A DNA stretch of 64,000 bases from the NCBI RefSeq assembly GCF_000153025.1, contig NZ_CH672431.1, positions 500,908 to 564,907 of the forward strand, in the 5' to 3' direction. The translations under genes and the position numbers were made by a program. Positions 27,764 through 36,906 of the stretch are shown here, piece by piece; positions within the stretch are counted from its first letter, which is position 1, and each line of letters starts with the position of its first letter. This stretch comes from Marinomonas sp. MED121. GTDB lineage: Bacteria > Pseudomonadota > Gammaproteobacteria > Pseudomonadales > Marinomonadaceae. The notes under the pieces were generated by a model. It searched no databases, was not told the DNA's origin, and saw only the letters and a program-made list of their open reading frames with translations.

Positions 27764-29245
27764 ATGCAAACTTCACAAACAACAATAAAGCTAAGCAACC
27801 AAAGCCTTTTTAGACAAACCTCCTACGTCAATGGACAGTGGGTGAGTGCGAAGTCAGGTAAAACCTTTTCTGTTGCTAACCCAGCTAATGGTGTTTTTTT
27901 AACAGAGGTTGCTGACCTTGGTGCTAGCGATACACAAGACGCAGTGACAGCAGCAGAAGCGGCACTTAAACCTTGGCAAGCACACACCGCAAAAGAACGT
28001 GCAACATTACTTCGCCGTTGGAATCAGCTTATTCTTGAAAACCAAGACGACTTAGCCCTCTTAATGACCTTAGAGCAAGGTAAGCCGTTAGCCGAAGCAA
28101 AAGGTGAAGTCGCTTACGGCGCCTCATTTATTGATTGGTTTGCCGATGAAGCGCGTCGTATTTACGGCGATACTATTCCGACCTTTGCCAAAGACAAGCG
28201 CATCATGACTATCAGGCAAGCTGTGGGTGTCGTGGCCGCAGTGACACCTTGGAATTTTCCGATTGCCATGATTACTCGTAAGGTAGGCCCTGCTCTAGCA
28301 GCAGGTTGTACCATAGTCATCAAACCCTCTGACGAAACGCCTCTATGTGCACTTGCTTTAGCAGAGCTTGCCCATCAAGCAGGTATTCCAGCGGGGGTAA
28401 TCAATGTGGTGGTGGGTAAAAATGCGGCTGATATTGGCGGCGTACTGACCAGCCACCCAAGTATACGCAAGCTGAGTTTTACCGGCTCTACCCCTGTCGG
28501 TAAATTATTGCTAAGTCAGTGTGCTCAAACCGTAAAACGTACCTCAATGGAACTTGGCGGTAACGCCCCCTTTATCGTTTTTGATGATGCAGATATCGAT
28601 GCGGCAGTTGAAGGCGCCATTGCCTCTAAATACCGTAATGCGGGCCAAACCTGTGTTTGTGCCAATCGCATGCTGATTCAAGAGGGCATTTATGATGAAT
28701 TTGCCGCCAAACTTGCTGCCAAAGTCGCTGAAATGAAAGTAGGAGATGGCCAAGAAGCGGGGGTTGCTATCGGGCCGCTTATTAACCAAGCAGCAATCAA
28801 TAAGGTAGAAGCCTTAGTGAACAGTGCTGTGGTGAAAGGGGCAAAAGTCCTAACCGGTGGTGATAAAGCCAGCGAAGCAGGTAGCCAATTTTATCAAGCC
28901 ACTGTCCTAACGGATGTGACACAAGATATGGATATTTTCCATAACGAGATCTTCGGCCCAGTTGCGCCACTGTTCCGCTTTAAAACCGAAGAAGAAGCCA
29001 TCGCCATGGCAAACAATACCCCATTTGGTCTTGCTTCCTATTTCTATTCCCAAAACTTGAGTCGCATCTGGCGTGTATCCGAAGCCCTTGAATACGGCAT
29101 GGTGGGTATCAATGAAGGCATTATCTCCAGTGAAGTTGCCCCATTTGGCGGAATTAAAGAATCAGGCAGCGGCCGTGAAGGCTCTAAATACGGCATAGAA
29201 GAATATGTTGAAACCAAATACTTATGCATGGGCGGATTAAGTTAA
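27764..29245 (+). CDS. gabD: Succinate-semialdehyde dehydrogenase
   Basis: Oxidises succinate semialdehyde to succinate with NAD(P), the second step of GABA breakdown. It is a 493-residue aldehyde dehydrogenase with VTPWNFPIAM, the catalytic Glu in MELGGNAPFIVF and the catalytic Cys in NAGQTCVCANR near 295, the latter a GabD-type pattern. It lies immediately upstream of gabT, 91 bases away. The specific substrate is inferred from this pairing; related semialdehydes such as glutarate semialdehyde are possible. Confidence 0.93.
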   Translation: MQTSQTTIKLSNQSLFRQTSYVNGQWVSAKSGKTFSVANPANGVFLTEVADLGASDTQDAVTAAEAALKPWQAHTAKERATLLRRWNQLILENQDDLALLMTLEQGKPLAEAKGEVAYGASFIDWFADEARRIYGDTIPTFAKDKRIMTIRQAVGVVAAVTPWNFPIAMITRKVGPALAAGCTIVIKPSDETPLCALALAELAHQAGIPAGVINVVVGKNAADIGGVLTSHPSIRKLSFTGSTPVGKLLLSQCAQTVKRTSMELGGNAPFIVFDDADIDAAVEGAIASKYRNAGQTCVCANRMLIQEGIYDEFAAKLAAKVAEMKVGDGQEAGVAIGPLINQAAINKVEALVNSAVVKGAKVLTGGDKASEAGSQFYQATVLTDVTQDMDIFHNEIFGPVAPLFRFKTEEEAIAMANNTPFGLASYFYSQNLSRIWRVSEALEYGMVGINEGIISSEVAPFGGIKESGSGREGSKYGIEEYVETKYLCMGGLS

Positions 29246-29256
29246 AGCCAAGCTTT

Positions 29257-29324
29257 TCTTAATCTCGTCCCAAAAATAACTAAGACAAACCGCTAATGAC
29301 GGTTCGCTGATAAGACGAGTAAGA
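29257..29324 (+). ncRNA. Candidate structured leader element between gabD and gabT
   Basis: The RNA could fold with an outer helix (TCTTA and CTCGTC pairing with GACGAG and TAAGA, two-base bulge) around an inner hairpin (AACCG, seven-base loop, CGGTT). The element ends a dozen bases before the gabT start codon, so folding could affect its ribosome site. A gabT leader RNA motif has been described in pseudomonads; identity with it is not established here. Confidence 0.4.
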
Positions 29325-29336
29325 CCGGAGATGACA

Positions 29337-30614
29337 ATGAAAAACGCTAACTTACAAGTAAGAAAAGAAAACGCCATGGCTCGCGGGCAAGGCAATATGG
29401 CAGCTGTTTATGTGGACAGAGCACAAAATGCTGAAGTCTGGGACGTAGAAGGTAAACGCTATATTGATTTTGGTGCGGGGATCGCAGTGGTAAACACTGG
29501 CCACAACCACCCAAAAGTAAAAGCCGCGGTAATGGCTCAGGTGGAACGCTTTACTCATACTTGTGTCATGGTTAGCCCATATGAATCTGCGGTTGAGCTG
29601 TCAGAAAAACTAAACGCGGCCGCACCTGGCCCAACACCTAAGAAAAGTATTTTAGTCACCACAGGCGCAGAAGCGGTAGAAAACTGTGTCAAAATCGCTC
29701 GAGCTTATACAGGTCGTCCTGGTGTGATCGCCTTTAATGGGGGCTTTCACGGCCGTACCAATATGACCATGGGATTAACCGGAAAAGTTGCCCCTTACAA
29801 GGTTGGCTTTGGTCCTTTCCCATCAGACATCTTCCATGTGCCTTATCCAAATGAATACCATGGGGTCAGTGTTGAACAGTCGTTAAATGATCTTAAAATG
29901 CGCTTTACCTGTGATATTGAAGCTTCCCGCGTGGCGGCGATCATTATCGAGCCAGTACAAGGGGAAGGGGGCTTTTATCAAGCGCCAGCTGAGCTCTTAC
30001 AAGCACTGCGTGCTATTTGTGATGAACATGGCATTCTCTTGATTATGGATGAGATCCAAACTGGCTTTGCCCGAACTGGTAGCATGTTTGCCCATGAAAA
30101 ATCTGGGGTAGAAGCGGACTTGATGACAGCAGCAAAAGGTATTGCTGGTGGTTTCCCCATTGCTGCGGTTGTCGGTAAAACGGACATTATGGATGCACCG
30201 ATTCCTGGTGGCCTAGGCGGCACCTATGGTGGTTCACCTGTAGGTTGCGCAGCGGCCTTGGCAGTCTTTGATGTCATCAAAGAAGAGAAGTTATGTGAGC
30301 GTGCGACTCAAATAGGCGAGCATATGGTGACACATCTTCATGACATAAAAGAATTGCATACAGATCTCGTTGGCAACATACGTAACTCAGGCGCCATGAT
30401 AGCCTTAGAGCTCGTTAAAAATGGGGATGTGAATCAGCCTAACCCAGAGCTAACCAAGGCGTTAGTGTCTAAAGCCTCTGAAAAAGGTCTAATCCTGTTA
30501 TCCTGCGGTATTCGAGGAAATGTGATTCGTTTCTTACCTGCATTAACAGCAGAATTCAGCATTCTTGATGAAGGTATGGAAATTCTAAAGGCTTGCTTTG
30601 CCGAGCTAACCTAA
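29337..30614 (+). CDS. gabT: 4-aminobutyrate aminotransferase
   Basis: A PLP-dependent class III aminotransferase moving the amino group of GABA to 2-oxoglutarate. It has 425 residues with TTGAEAVENCVKIARAYTGR, IIEPVQGEGGF, DEIQTGFARTG and the PLP lysine in AAKGIAGGFP near 265. The ATG at 29337 is preferred to one six bases earlier because CGGAG would otherwise touch the start codon. It pairs with gabD for GABA catabolism and is followed by a strong terminator. Confidence 0.94.
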   Translation: MKNANLQVRKENAMARGQGNMAAVYVDRAQNAEVWDVEGKRYIDFGAGIAVVNTGHNHPKVKAAVMAQVERFTHTCVMVSPYESAVELSEKLNAAAPGPTPKKSILVTTGAEAVENCVKIARAYTGRPGVIAFNGGFHGRTNMTMGLTGKVAPYKVGFGPFPSDIFHVPYPNEYHGVSVEQSLNDLKMRFTCDIEASRVAAIIIEPVQGEGGFYQAPAELLQALRAICDEHGILLIMDEIQTGFARTGSMFAHEKSGVEADLMTAAKGIAGGFPIAAVVGKTDIMDAPIPGGLGGTYGGSPVGCAAALAVFDVIKEEKLCERATQIGEHMVTHLHDIKELHTDLVGNIRNSGAMIALELVKNGDVNQPNPELTKALVSKASEKGLILLSCGIRGNVIRFLPALTAEFSILDEGMEILKACFAELT

Positions 30615-30638
30615 GGGTTTGGCTTTCATTTCGCTCAT

Positions 30639-30676
30639 CACATAAAAAAAGAGCCTTTTGGCTCTTTTTTTATGTG
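30639..30676. terminator. Strong intrinsic terminator after gabT
   Basis: A 17-base perfect stem around a TTTT loop, with seven A residues entering and seven T residues leaving the GC-rich top (GAGCC/GGCTC). The symmetry means it can stop both gabT and the convergent LysR gene. Confidence 0.93.
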
Positions 30677-30708
30677 TCCTTCAAACTAGAGAAGTAAGTA
30701 CGCCTATT

Positions 30709-31629
30709 TTATTTAGCAAACTTGTTACTGATAATATCGATGAAAAGCTCACGGGCCTTATTTGGCTGGGCCGTTTTACGACTAATCACAGCGACCCCCA
30801 AGTCATAGCTAATTTGTTCTGCTAATACTGCCACCAGCTCACCTTTATCAATGTAGGCTTGCGCATAAAAATCAGGTAAAAAGCCTATATATTGGCCCGA
30901 CAAAATTAAAGCTAAGCGCGTATCGTAAAAATAAGAGACGGCAGATAGGTTCATTTCATTAATCTGTACACTAATACCTTCATGGGGTTTCACCCCAGCA
31001 TGGGTAGTCGGAAACTCATTCACCCCTTGTTTTTGCTCTGTTTCAGACATGCTTACCAAAGGGTGAGAAGCATGGCAGTAAAGATAACAAGTGTCTTGAT
31101 ACAAAGGGATGTAATTCAGCCCGTCTAGTTGTCTGTGGTAAGGAATAAAGCCGATATCGGCCTCATCGTTGAGCACCATACGTTCAATGTCTGCCATAGG
31201 CGCCACATTGGTATGTAGCATAACTTCACTGGCTTGTGCGCTAAACCCTCGAATCAAATCAGGGAACTGGCTACGTTCATCAAGGCTCACTGTATCCGAT
31301 AAAGCGACTCGCAGTTTACCTGTCAGGCTAGCATTGAGGTTATTGACCGTGGTTCGAAAGCCCTCCAACGAATCCAGTAATTCATTGGTCATTTGATAAA
31401 TAATCTGACCTTCTTGTGTTAGAGAGAAACCAGCACGGCCACGCTTACACAGACTTAAGTTTAACCGTGACTCAAGGTTTGAGATATGAAGACTAATGGT
31501 AGAGCGACCAATGTTTAATGCGGTTTCTGCGGCTGAGAAACCACCACAGTCCACTACAGTTTTAAACACTTTTAATTGTTTAATCTCATAGTCGCCAATC
31601 TGACCTAATGAATAGTTTTTAGTACTCAT
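30709..31629 (-). CDS. LysR-family regulator convergent to gabT
   Basis: A 306-residue LysR-type regulator. The N-terminal helix-turn-helix includes FKTVVDCGGFSAAETALNIGRSTISLHISNLE, and the effector-binding domain runs from about 100 to 300. The ATG at 31629 is preferred to one 27 bases upstream because GAGG lies five bases before it. It ends against the gabT terminator and could control gabDT or the operon beginning at 32301; the sequence does not decide. Confidence 0.9.
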   Translation of the reverse strand: MSTKNYSLGQIGDYEIKQLKVFKTVVDCGGFSAAETALNIGRSTISLHISNLESRLNLSLCKRGRAGFSLTQEGQIIYQMTNELLDSLEGFRTTVNNLNASLTGKLRVALSDTVSLDERSQFPDLIRGFSAQASEVMLHTNVAPMADIERMVLNDEADIGFIPYHRQLDGLNYIPLYQDTCYLYCHASHPLVSMSETEQKQGVNEFPTTHAGVKPHEGISVQINEMNLSAVSYFYDTRLALILSGQYIGFLPDFYAQAYIDKGELVAVLAEQISYDLGVAVISRKTAQPNKARELFIDIISNKFAK

Positions 31630-32300
31630 ATTGCCTCTAACATAAATGCTTTCCATTACTGAAAAGATAGAATTCTATGTCCTTAAAGTACCATGTTTTT
31701 ATGTTTTTCTTATCATTAAAAAGCGAATAGCCTCATAAAAATGAGCGAGATAAGGAATGTTTTGTGCCACCTTAACTTTAGATTGGTTTTCTTGAATTTA
31801 AGCTTATCAATATCTTTTTTACTATGTCTTTAGCCAAACACTGAAAGTAAAAATTAGGGCCACCCACCCTAATCTGTAGATTCTCAAACCGACTTTCAGC
31901 TTATGCCTCCTTGCTAAACAGTAAGGGGGCTTTTTTTATGGCAAAAAGCCCCTTATTAGATAAATTAAATTCCCCTCTAAAAAAGTTTTTCTGAAAGAAG
32001 GAGTAGACCTAAACAGATTAAAACAAACACTTAAGGTTTAATTTTACTATTCATTTTTTTGAATTTTAGCGAAATTTAACTTTTATTTAATTAGTTTTTA
32101 CGATTTTTAGTAACAAATTAATTTTAAATAGATTCTTTTTTTAAGAAATTGAAAACCTCATAAAATTCGATTTTTCCGAATTTTAAAGCAAATAAATAGA
32201 AATTTATTTATGCCACTTTACCTGCCTATAATTTTGTTGTGACCAAGCAATACCTAGTTGAAATGTCTTACTTAAATAACAACAAAAAAGGTAATTAAAC
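31630..32300. other. Long intergenic region with a candidate structured RNA
   Basis: About 670 very AT-rich bases between the LysR gene and the TorT-like gene. The segment at 31841-31937 can form two nested helices and an intrinsic terminator (listed separately). The rest, especially 32030-32230, is AT-rich promoter-like DNA with no gene seen. Confidence 0.7.
31841..31937 (+). ncRNA. Candidate small structured RNA with intrinsic terminator
   Basis: CTGAAAGT (31841-31848) pairs with ACTTTCAG (31892-31899), enclosing a seven-base hairpin stem (ATTAGGG with CCCTAAT, 31853-31873). A terminator follows at once: GCCTCCTT, ten-base loop, AAGGGGGC, then seven T (31905-31937). The AAGGGGGC strand could alternatively pair with AAAAAGCCCCTT at about 31944-31955, giving two exclusive folds. 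No known riboswitch class was recognised. It could be an independent small RNA or a leader control element of the downstream operon. Confidence 0.5.
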
Positions 32301-33398
32301 ATGAGCACGCTAAAAACAACCCTCACGAAATGGTTAAAACAGCCCAACGTATCAGTGCTAGCAGGGGCATTGATTTTGACTTCGATAAGCCAAGCCCAAG
32401 CTGACGAAAGCTTTCATGTTGAAGTGTGGGAACCCGCATTTGATATGTCTAGTCCTCGTCATCAACAAGATTATGTTCGATTAGACAAGGCCCAAAAGCA
32501 ATGGGATATCTGTGTCTCCTTCCCTCATATGAAAGATGCCTATTGGACTGCCGTCAATTACGGCATTGTCAGTGAAGCAAAACGCCTTGGCGTTCAAATG
32601 CAATTGGTTGAGGCCGGTGGTTATACCAACTTAAGCAAACAAATCTCGCAAATAGAAGACTGTATTTCAAGCGGGGCAGATGCCCTTGTTGTTGGAGCAA
32701 TTTCTTACGATGGCCTAAACAATGTGATTAAGGAAGCTAAGCAAAAAGGCATTCCTGTGATTGATATTATTAATGGTGTTTCTTCATCTGATATCGCCGC
32801 TAAGTCCCTCGTATCCTTTGGTGAGATGGGCTTTAAAGCAGGTGAATACCTAGCCGACCTTCATCCTATTGGGAGTGAAAAGGTCAAGGTAGCTTGGTTT
32901 CCAGGCCCCCCAGGAGCCGGTTGGGTTGAAGCGGGTAATAAAGGGTTTCAAGCAGCAATTAAAAATAGCAACGTCACCTTAGTTGAAACTAAATACGGTG
33001 ATACAGGTAAGGAGACACAATTAAAACTGGTTGAAGATACCTTAGAAGCTCATCCAGATATTAACTATATCGTAGGCACAGCGGTAACAGCAGAAGCAGC
33101 TGTAGTTTTACTTAGATCGAGAGAGTTAACAGATCAGATCAAGCTCATGTCTTACTACTACACTCCGGCGATTCATCGTGCCATTCAATATGGCCAGGTA
33201 ATGGCAGCCCCCACCGACTCGACCGTAATACAAGGAAGAATCGCAATCGACCAAGCGGTTCGTATTTTAGAGAACAAACCCTATGAAAAACATGTAGGCC
33301 CAATTCTCACCGTAGTCGACACCTTTAATATCCAAGACTTTAACCAAAGTGCCGCCCTCGCACCGACCAACTTTAAACCTGTTTTTCAGGTGAACTAA
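32301..33398 (+). CDS. TorT-like periplasmic binding protein of a ribose-type ABC transporter
   Basis: A 365-residue exported protein with an N-terminal signal peptide ending near residue 34 (SISQAQA). It has a type I periplasmic-binding fold most like TorT, the TMAO-sensing binding protein: CVSFPHMKDAYWTAVNYGIV, then QISQIEDCISSGADALVVGAISYDGL, and WFPGPPGAGWVEAGNKGF. It is followed directly by ribose-type ABC ATPase and permease genes, with no TorS sensor, so it most likely serves as the importer's receptor. The ligand is unknown; an amide or methylamine-like compound is inference. Confidence 0.9.
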   Translation: MSTLKTTLTKWLKQPNVSVLAGALILTSISQAQADESFHVEVWEPAFDMSSPRHQQDYVRLDKAQKQWDICVSFPHMKDAYWTAVNYGIVSEAKRLGVQMQLVEAGGYTNLSKQISQIEDCISSGADALVVGAISYDGLNNVIKEAKQKGIPVIDIINGVSSSDIAAKSLVSFGEMGFKAGEYLADLHPIGSEKVKVAWFPGPPGAGWVEAGNKGFQAAIKNSNVTLVETKYGDTGKETQLKLVEDTLEAHPDINYIVGTAVTAEAAVVLLRSRELTDQIKLMSYYYTPAIHRAIQYGQVMAAPTDSTVIQGRIAIDQAVRILENKPYEKHVGPILTVVDTFNIQDFNQSAALAPTNFKPVFQVN

Positions 33399-33456
33399 GC
33401 ACCCTAGCTTAAATTTTCACCCTGTTAGACAAAATACGTATTCGGAGGCTGTACTT

Positions 33457-35091
33457 ATGGCTATTCAAGAATCAACACCTTCCGCTTTGGAAGCGTGTCC
33501 GACCGAACTAGGTCCACACAGCCATTCTTCACAGATGAAACATGGTCAATCAAATAGGATACAAAATATAAATACTAATAATGAAAAGGTACAGCCTCTA
33601 TTAAAGTTAGATCGAATTAGCAAACTTTATCCAGGTGTTGTTGCGCTAGATAAAATGCAGCTCACCATAATGCCAGGTGAGGTCCATATCTTATTTGGCG
33701 AAAACGGAGCAGGGAAGTCGACTTTAATTTCGACCATAGCAGGAGCACACCAAGCAAGCTCGGGAGATATGTACTTTGCAGGCGAAAAGGTCCTTCTTCA
33801 CTCAGTGCAAGAAGCTAGAAAATTAGGCATCAGTGCGGTTTTTCAAGAGTTTTCTTTAGTGCCTCAACTCAGCATTGCAGAAAATCTCTTTCTAGGCGCC
33901 GAGCCACTAAGAGCAGGCTTATTAGATCAAACAGCCAACCTAACAGCAGCGAAAGCCTTGTTATCTAAGCTTGGGTTCGAACTGGATGCCGAGCAAAAAG
34001 TGGCTTATTTAAGTCGCGCTGAACAACAGATGGTTGAAATAGCGAAAGCTTTTCGTACTGAGCCCAAGATACTTATTCTTGATGAGCCAACAGCTTCGCT
34101 TACGGAAAAAGAAAGTGACCGCCTGTTTGAGTTGGTGTCTCAGCTCAAAGCAAAGGGGGTTGGCATCATCTATATCACCCATAGAATGAGTGAGATTCGC
34201 CGCATAGGTGATCGCATCACCATTATGCGTGATGGCAAATATATCTCCACCCTCAATGTTAAGGATACCAGTGAAGATGCCTTACTCACTCTAATGACGG
34301 GCAGGGTGATTGATAAGGTGTTTCCAAAGGTTGCCTTTCATCCAACCAGCACTGCCTTATCTATCAATAACTTAAGCACGAAAGATAACAGCCTTAAAAA
34401 GGTTTCCATTGAAGTAAAACGGGGAGAGATAGTTGGTCTTGCCGGGCTAATTGGTTCAGGAAAATCTGAGTTATTACGTGCTTGCTTCGGGTTAGAACCC
34501 CTCGCCTCAGGGAGTGTTCACTTTAACGGAGAAGAAGTCACAGGGTTTTCGCCCAAACAAATGCTCGACCGTGGTTTTTTCTATAACAGTGCCGACCGTA
34601 AAAATGAAGGTTTGGCGATGAATCGTAGCTGTCGAGAAAACATCACACTGGCATCGTTAACGACCCAAAGATTTTCATTAGGCCTTTTTCTCAAGCGCTT
34701 TAAAGAGCTCAAAGAGTGCAAAGACCTTGCTAAAAAGTTGCAACTACAGCCTTTTAATATTGAAAGGGAAGTCGAAAACTTTTCAGGCGGAAACCAGCAA
34801 AAGGTACTTTTAGCCAAATGCCTTACCCGAGATGTCAGTCTTTATGTGTTTGACGAGCCGACTGTTGGCGTCGATGTAGGCACTCGCACTGAGATCTACC
34901 AACTCATTGCCAACCTATGTGAATCCGGCGCTGCTGTCGTTCTCATTTCATCCGATCTACCTGAAATTATTCATTTGAGCCATCGAGCTTATGTCATGTA
35001 TCGCGGCGAACTCAAAGCCGAGTTAAGCGGTACAAATATCAATGAGCAGATGCTGCTTAATCACTTTTTTGAACGGGAGTGCACCCTATGA
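33457..35091 (+). CDS. Ribose-type ABC transporter ATP-binding protein
   Basis: A 544-residue ATPase with two fused ABC domains, as in RbsA/MglA. The first has Walker A GENGAGKST and Walker B ILILDEPTASLTEKE, with a degenerate signature (LSRAEQQMVEIAKAF). The second has GLIGSGKSE, signature FSGGNQQKVLLAKCL and Walker B YVFDEPTVGVDVGTR. The first 45 residues are an unusual polar extension before the ABC fold. Its end overlaps the permease start by four bases. A strong ribosome site (GGAGG) precedes the start. Confidence 0.94.
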   Translation: MAIQESTPSALEACPTELGPHSHSSQMKHGQSNRIQNINTNNEKVQPLLKLDRISKLYPGVVALDKMQLTIMPGEVHILFGENGAGKSTLISTIAGAHQASSGDMYFAGEKVLLHSVQEARKLGISAVFQEFSLVPQLSIAENLFLGAEPLRAGLLDQTANLTAAKALLSKLGFELDAEQKVAYLSRAEQQMVEIAKAFRTEPKILILDEPTASLTEKESDRLFELVSQLKAKGVGIIYITHRMSEIRRIGDRITIMRDGKYISTLNVKDTSEDALLTLMTGRVIDKVFPKVAFHPTSTALSINNLSTKDNSLKKVSIEVKRGEIVGLAGLIGSGKSELLRACFGLEPLASGSVHFNGEEVTGFSPKQMLDRGFFYNSADRKNEGLAMNRSCRENITLASLTTQRFSLGLFLKRFKELKECKDLAKKLQLQPFNIEREVENFSGGNQQKVLLAKCLTRDVSLYVFDEPTVGVDVGTRTEIYQLIANLCESGAAVVLISSDLPEIIHLSHRAYVMYRGELKAELSGTNINEQMLLNHFFERECTL

Positions 35092-36122
35092 GCACACTTA
35101 CAAACACCTCAACCACGCCTAGCACGCGTAAATCTTTTGCTTTTTATGCCAAGTATTTGTTCGTCAGATTAGGAGTACTGCCTTTTTTACTCTTGGCCGC
35201 CATTATCATTTTTAGCCTGCTGTCAGAAAACTTCTTAACAGGCCGCAACGTGATGAATGTATTTCGTCAATCCAGCTATTTAATGCTCATTGCCATGGGA
35301 CAAATGTTTGCACTACTTACCGGTGGCTTTGATCTGTCAGTCGGCACCATAGTGGCGATCACATCGGTCGTGTCAGCGATTGTCATGTCGACCTTATTTA
35401 GCCTTTACCCAGATGCGATTTGGTTATCTATCAGTGTCGGGGCGTTAGTCGGTTTATTTGTAGGTACTAGCATAGGGCTTATTAATGGCATCGGTGTCGC
35501 CATCTTTAAAGTTAACCCTTTTATGATGACCTTAGGTATGTCCTCTGTTGGCTTTGGTGCAGCTCTGTACCTAACAGGCGGATCACCGGTTTATGGCATG
35601 CCAATGGATTTTTCTGACACCTTTGGCTTTGGCAAGCTACTAGGGATTCCAGCCCCTATTTGGATTTGTTTCTTATGCTTTGCGGCGTTGGCGTTATTGG
35701 TTAATTGGACCCGCACAGGACGCTACTTTTATGCTGTTGGTGGTAATTTAAAAGCCGCTCAATTGTCCGGCATCAATACCAAAAAAATGCTGATGTTGGC
35801 TTATATGATTAGCGGCTTAGTCGCTGCGGTATGCGGCATCCTATTAACCGCTCGTTTGGATACAGGTGAAGCCAATATTGGTGCCAGTTTCCCCTTAGAG
35901 TCAATCGCAGCCTGTGTCATTGCCGGTGTGAGCTTACGCGGTGGTGTTGGTCGAATCGGCAATGTGGTACTCGGAGCGCTTTTCATTGGCCTTATTACAA
36001 ATGGCATGAACCTCGCCAGAATCGAATCTTATCTGCAAACCGTCGTCATTGGCTTACTGCTTATCTTCGCCGTTATTGCCGACCAATTACGCCTCAAACT
36101 TATGGCCAGCCTACAAGACTAG
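35088..36122 (+). CDS. Ribose-type ABC transporter permease
   Basis: A 344-residue permease of the RbsC/BPD_transp_2 class with about ten hydrophobic helices. It shows the family stretch LLTGGFDLSVGTIVA near 85 and GRYFYAVGGNLKAAQLSGI near 215. The ATG at 35088 is chosen over an in-frame GTG nine bases earlier; it overlaps the ATPase stop (ATGA). It probably acts as a homodimer with the preceding ATPase and TorT-like receptor. Confidence 0.93.
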   Translation: MSTLTNTSTTPSTRKSFAFYAKYLFVRLGVLPFLLLAAIIIFSLLSENFLTGRNVMNVFRQSSYLMLIAMGQMFALLTGGFDLSVGTIVAITSVVSAIVMSTLFSLYPDAIWLSISVGALVGLFVGTSIGLINGIGVAIFKVNPFMMTLGMSSVGFGAALYLTGGSPVYGMPMDFSDTFGFGKLLGIPAPIWICFLCFAALALLVNWTRTGRYFYAVGGNLKAAQLSGINTKKMLMLAYMISGLVAAVCGILLTARLDTGEANIGASFPLESIAACVIAGVSLRGGVGRIGNVVLGALFIGLITNGMNLARIESYLQTVVIGLLLIFAVIADQLRLKLMASLQD

Positions 36123-36146
36123 TTTAGTTTTTTATCAGGAGATTTT

Positions 36147-36887
36147 ATGTCTATTCAAATCAATATTAATTGCGATATGGGCGAAAGCTTTGGCCTCTAT
36201 AAGTTTGGTGACGATGAAGCCATCATGCCTTATATCAGTGAGGCCAATGTAGCCTGTGGTTTTCATGGCTCAGATCCTAACCATATGCAAAACACGATCA
36301 ATCTAGCCAAAGCACATAAGGTGAAAGTGGGTGCTCACTTTTCACTTCCAGATTTACAAGGGTTTGGGCGTCGAGAAATGAAGATTGATCGCGTTGAAAT
36401 GCGTAATCTCATCATCTATCAAATTGGTGCTTTAAAAGGCTTTTTAGATGCAGCAGGTGTGCCATTAAACCACCTAAAACCCCATGGTGCTTTATATGGT
36501 ATGGCAGCTAAATTTGAAGAAACGGCCCATGCTATTGCTGATGCAGCCAGTGTATTTAATGTTCCTGTTTTTGGTTTAAGCAACACCTTACATGAGTCAG
36601 TTTTTAATGCCCGTGGGATTGAGTTCATACCAGAATTTTTCGCTGATCTAGACTATGACAATCAGGGAGGCCTCATCATCACACGTGAACATGATGCCGT
36701 TAGTCCAGAGCAAGCCGCAGAGAAATGCTTTCGAGCCGTCACTCAAGGCTTGGTAACCAGTGTTGATGGCAAAGAGGTTGCGGTGTCAGCCAAAACCATC
36801 TGTATTCACTCTGACACCCCAAACGCATTAGCCGTTGCCTCTGCCGTCAACGCCAAACTCGCCCCTTTAATGCGCCCAGCGGCTTAA
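36147..36887 (+). CDS. pxpA: 5-oxoprolinase subunit A, LamB/YcsF family
   Basis: A 246-residue cytoplasmic protein of the LamB/YcsF family, whose members form ATP-dependent 5-oxoprolinase with PxpB and PxpC. Conserved stretches include NINCDMGESFG at the start, SEANVACGFHGSDP near 30, GAHFSLPDLQGFGRREM near 60, HLKPHGALY near 110, and EFFADLDYDNQGGLI with a C-terminal ICIHSDTPNA. It sits between the importer genes and the biotin carboxylase gene with a good ribosome site (AGGAG). Actual substrate use here may differ because carboxylase subunits are added. Confidence 0.94.
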   Translation: MSIQININCDMGESFGLYKFGDDEAIMPYISEANVACGFHGSDPNHMQNTINLAKAHKVKVGAHFSLPDLQGFGRREMKIDRVEMRNLIIYQIGALKGFLDAAGVPLNHLKPHGALYGMAAKFEETAHAIADAASVFNVPVFGLSNTLHESVFNARGIEFIPEFFADLDYDNQGGLIITREHDAVSPEQAAEKCFRAVTQGLVTSVDGKEVAVSAKTICIHSDTPNALAVASAVNAKLAPLMRPAA

Positions 36888-36906
36888 CCTGATTAGGAGA
36901 ATAAAA

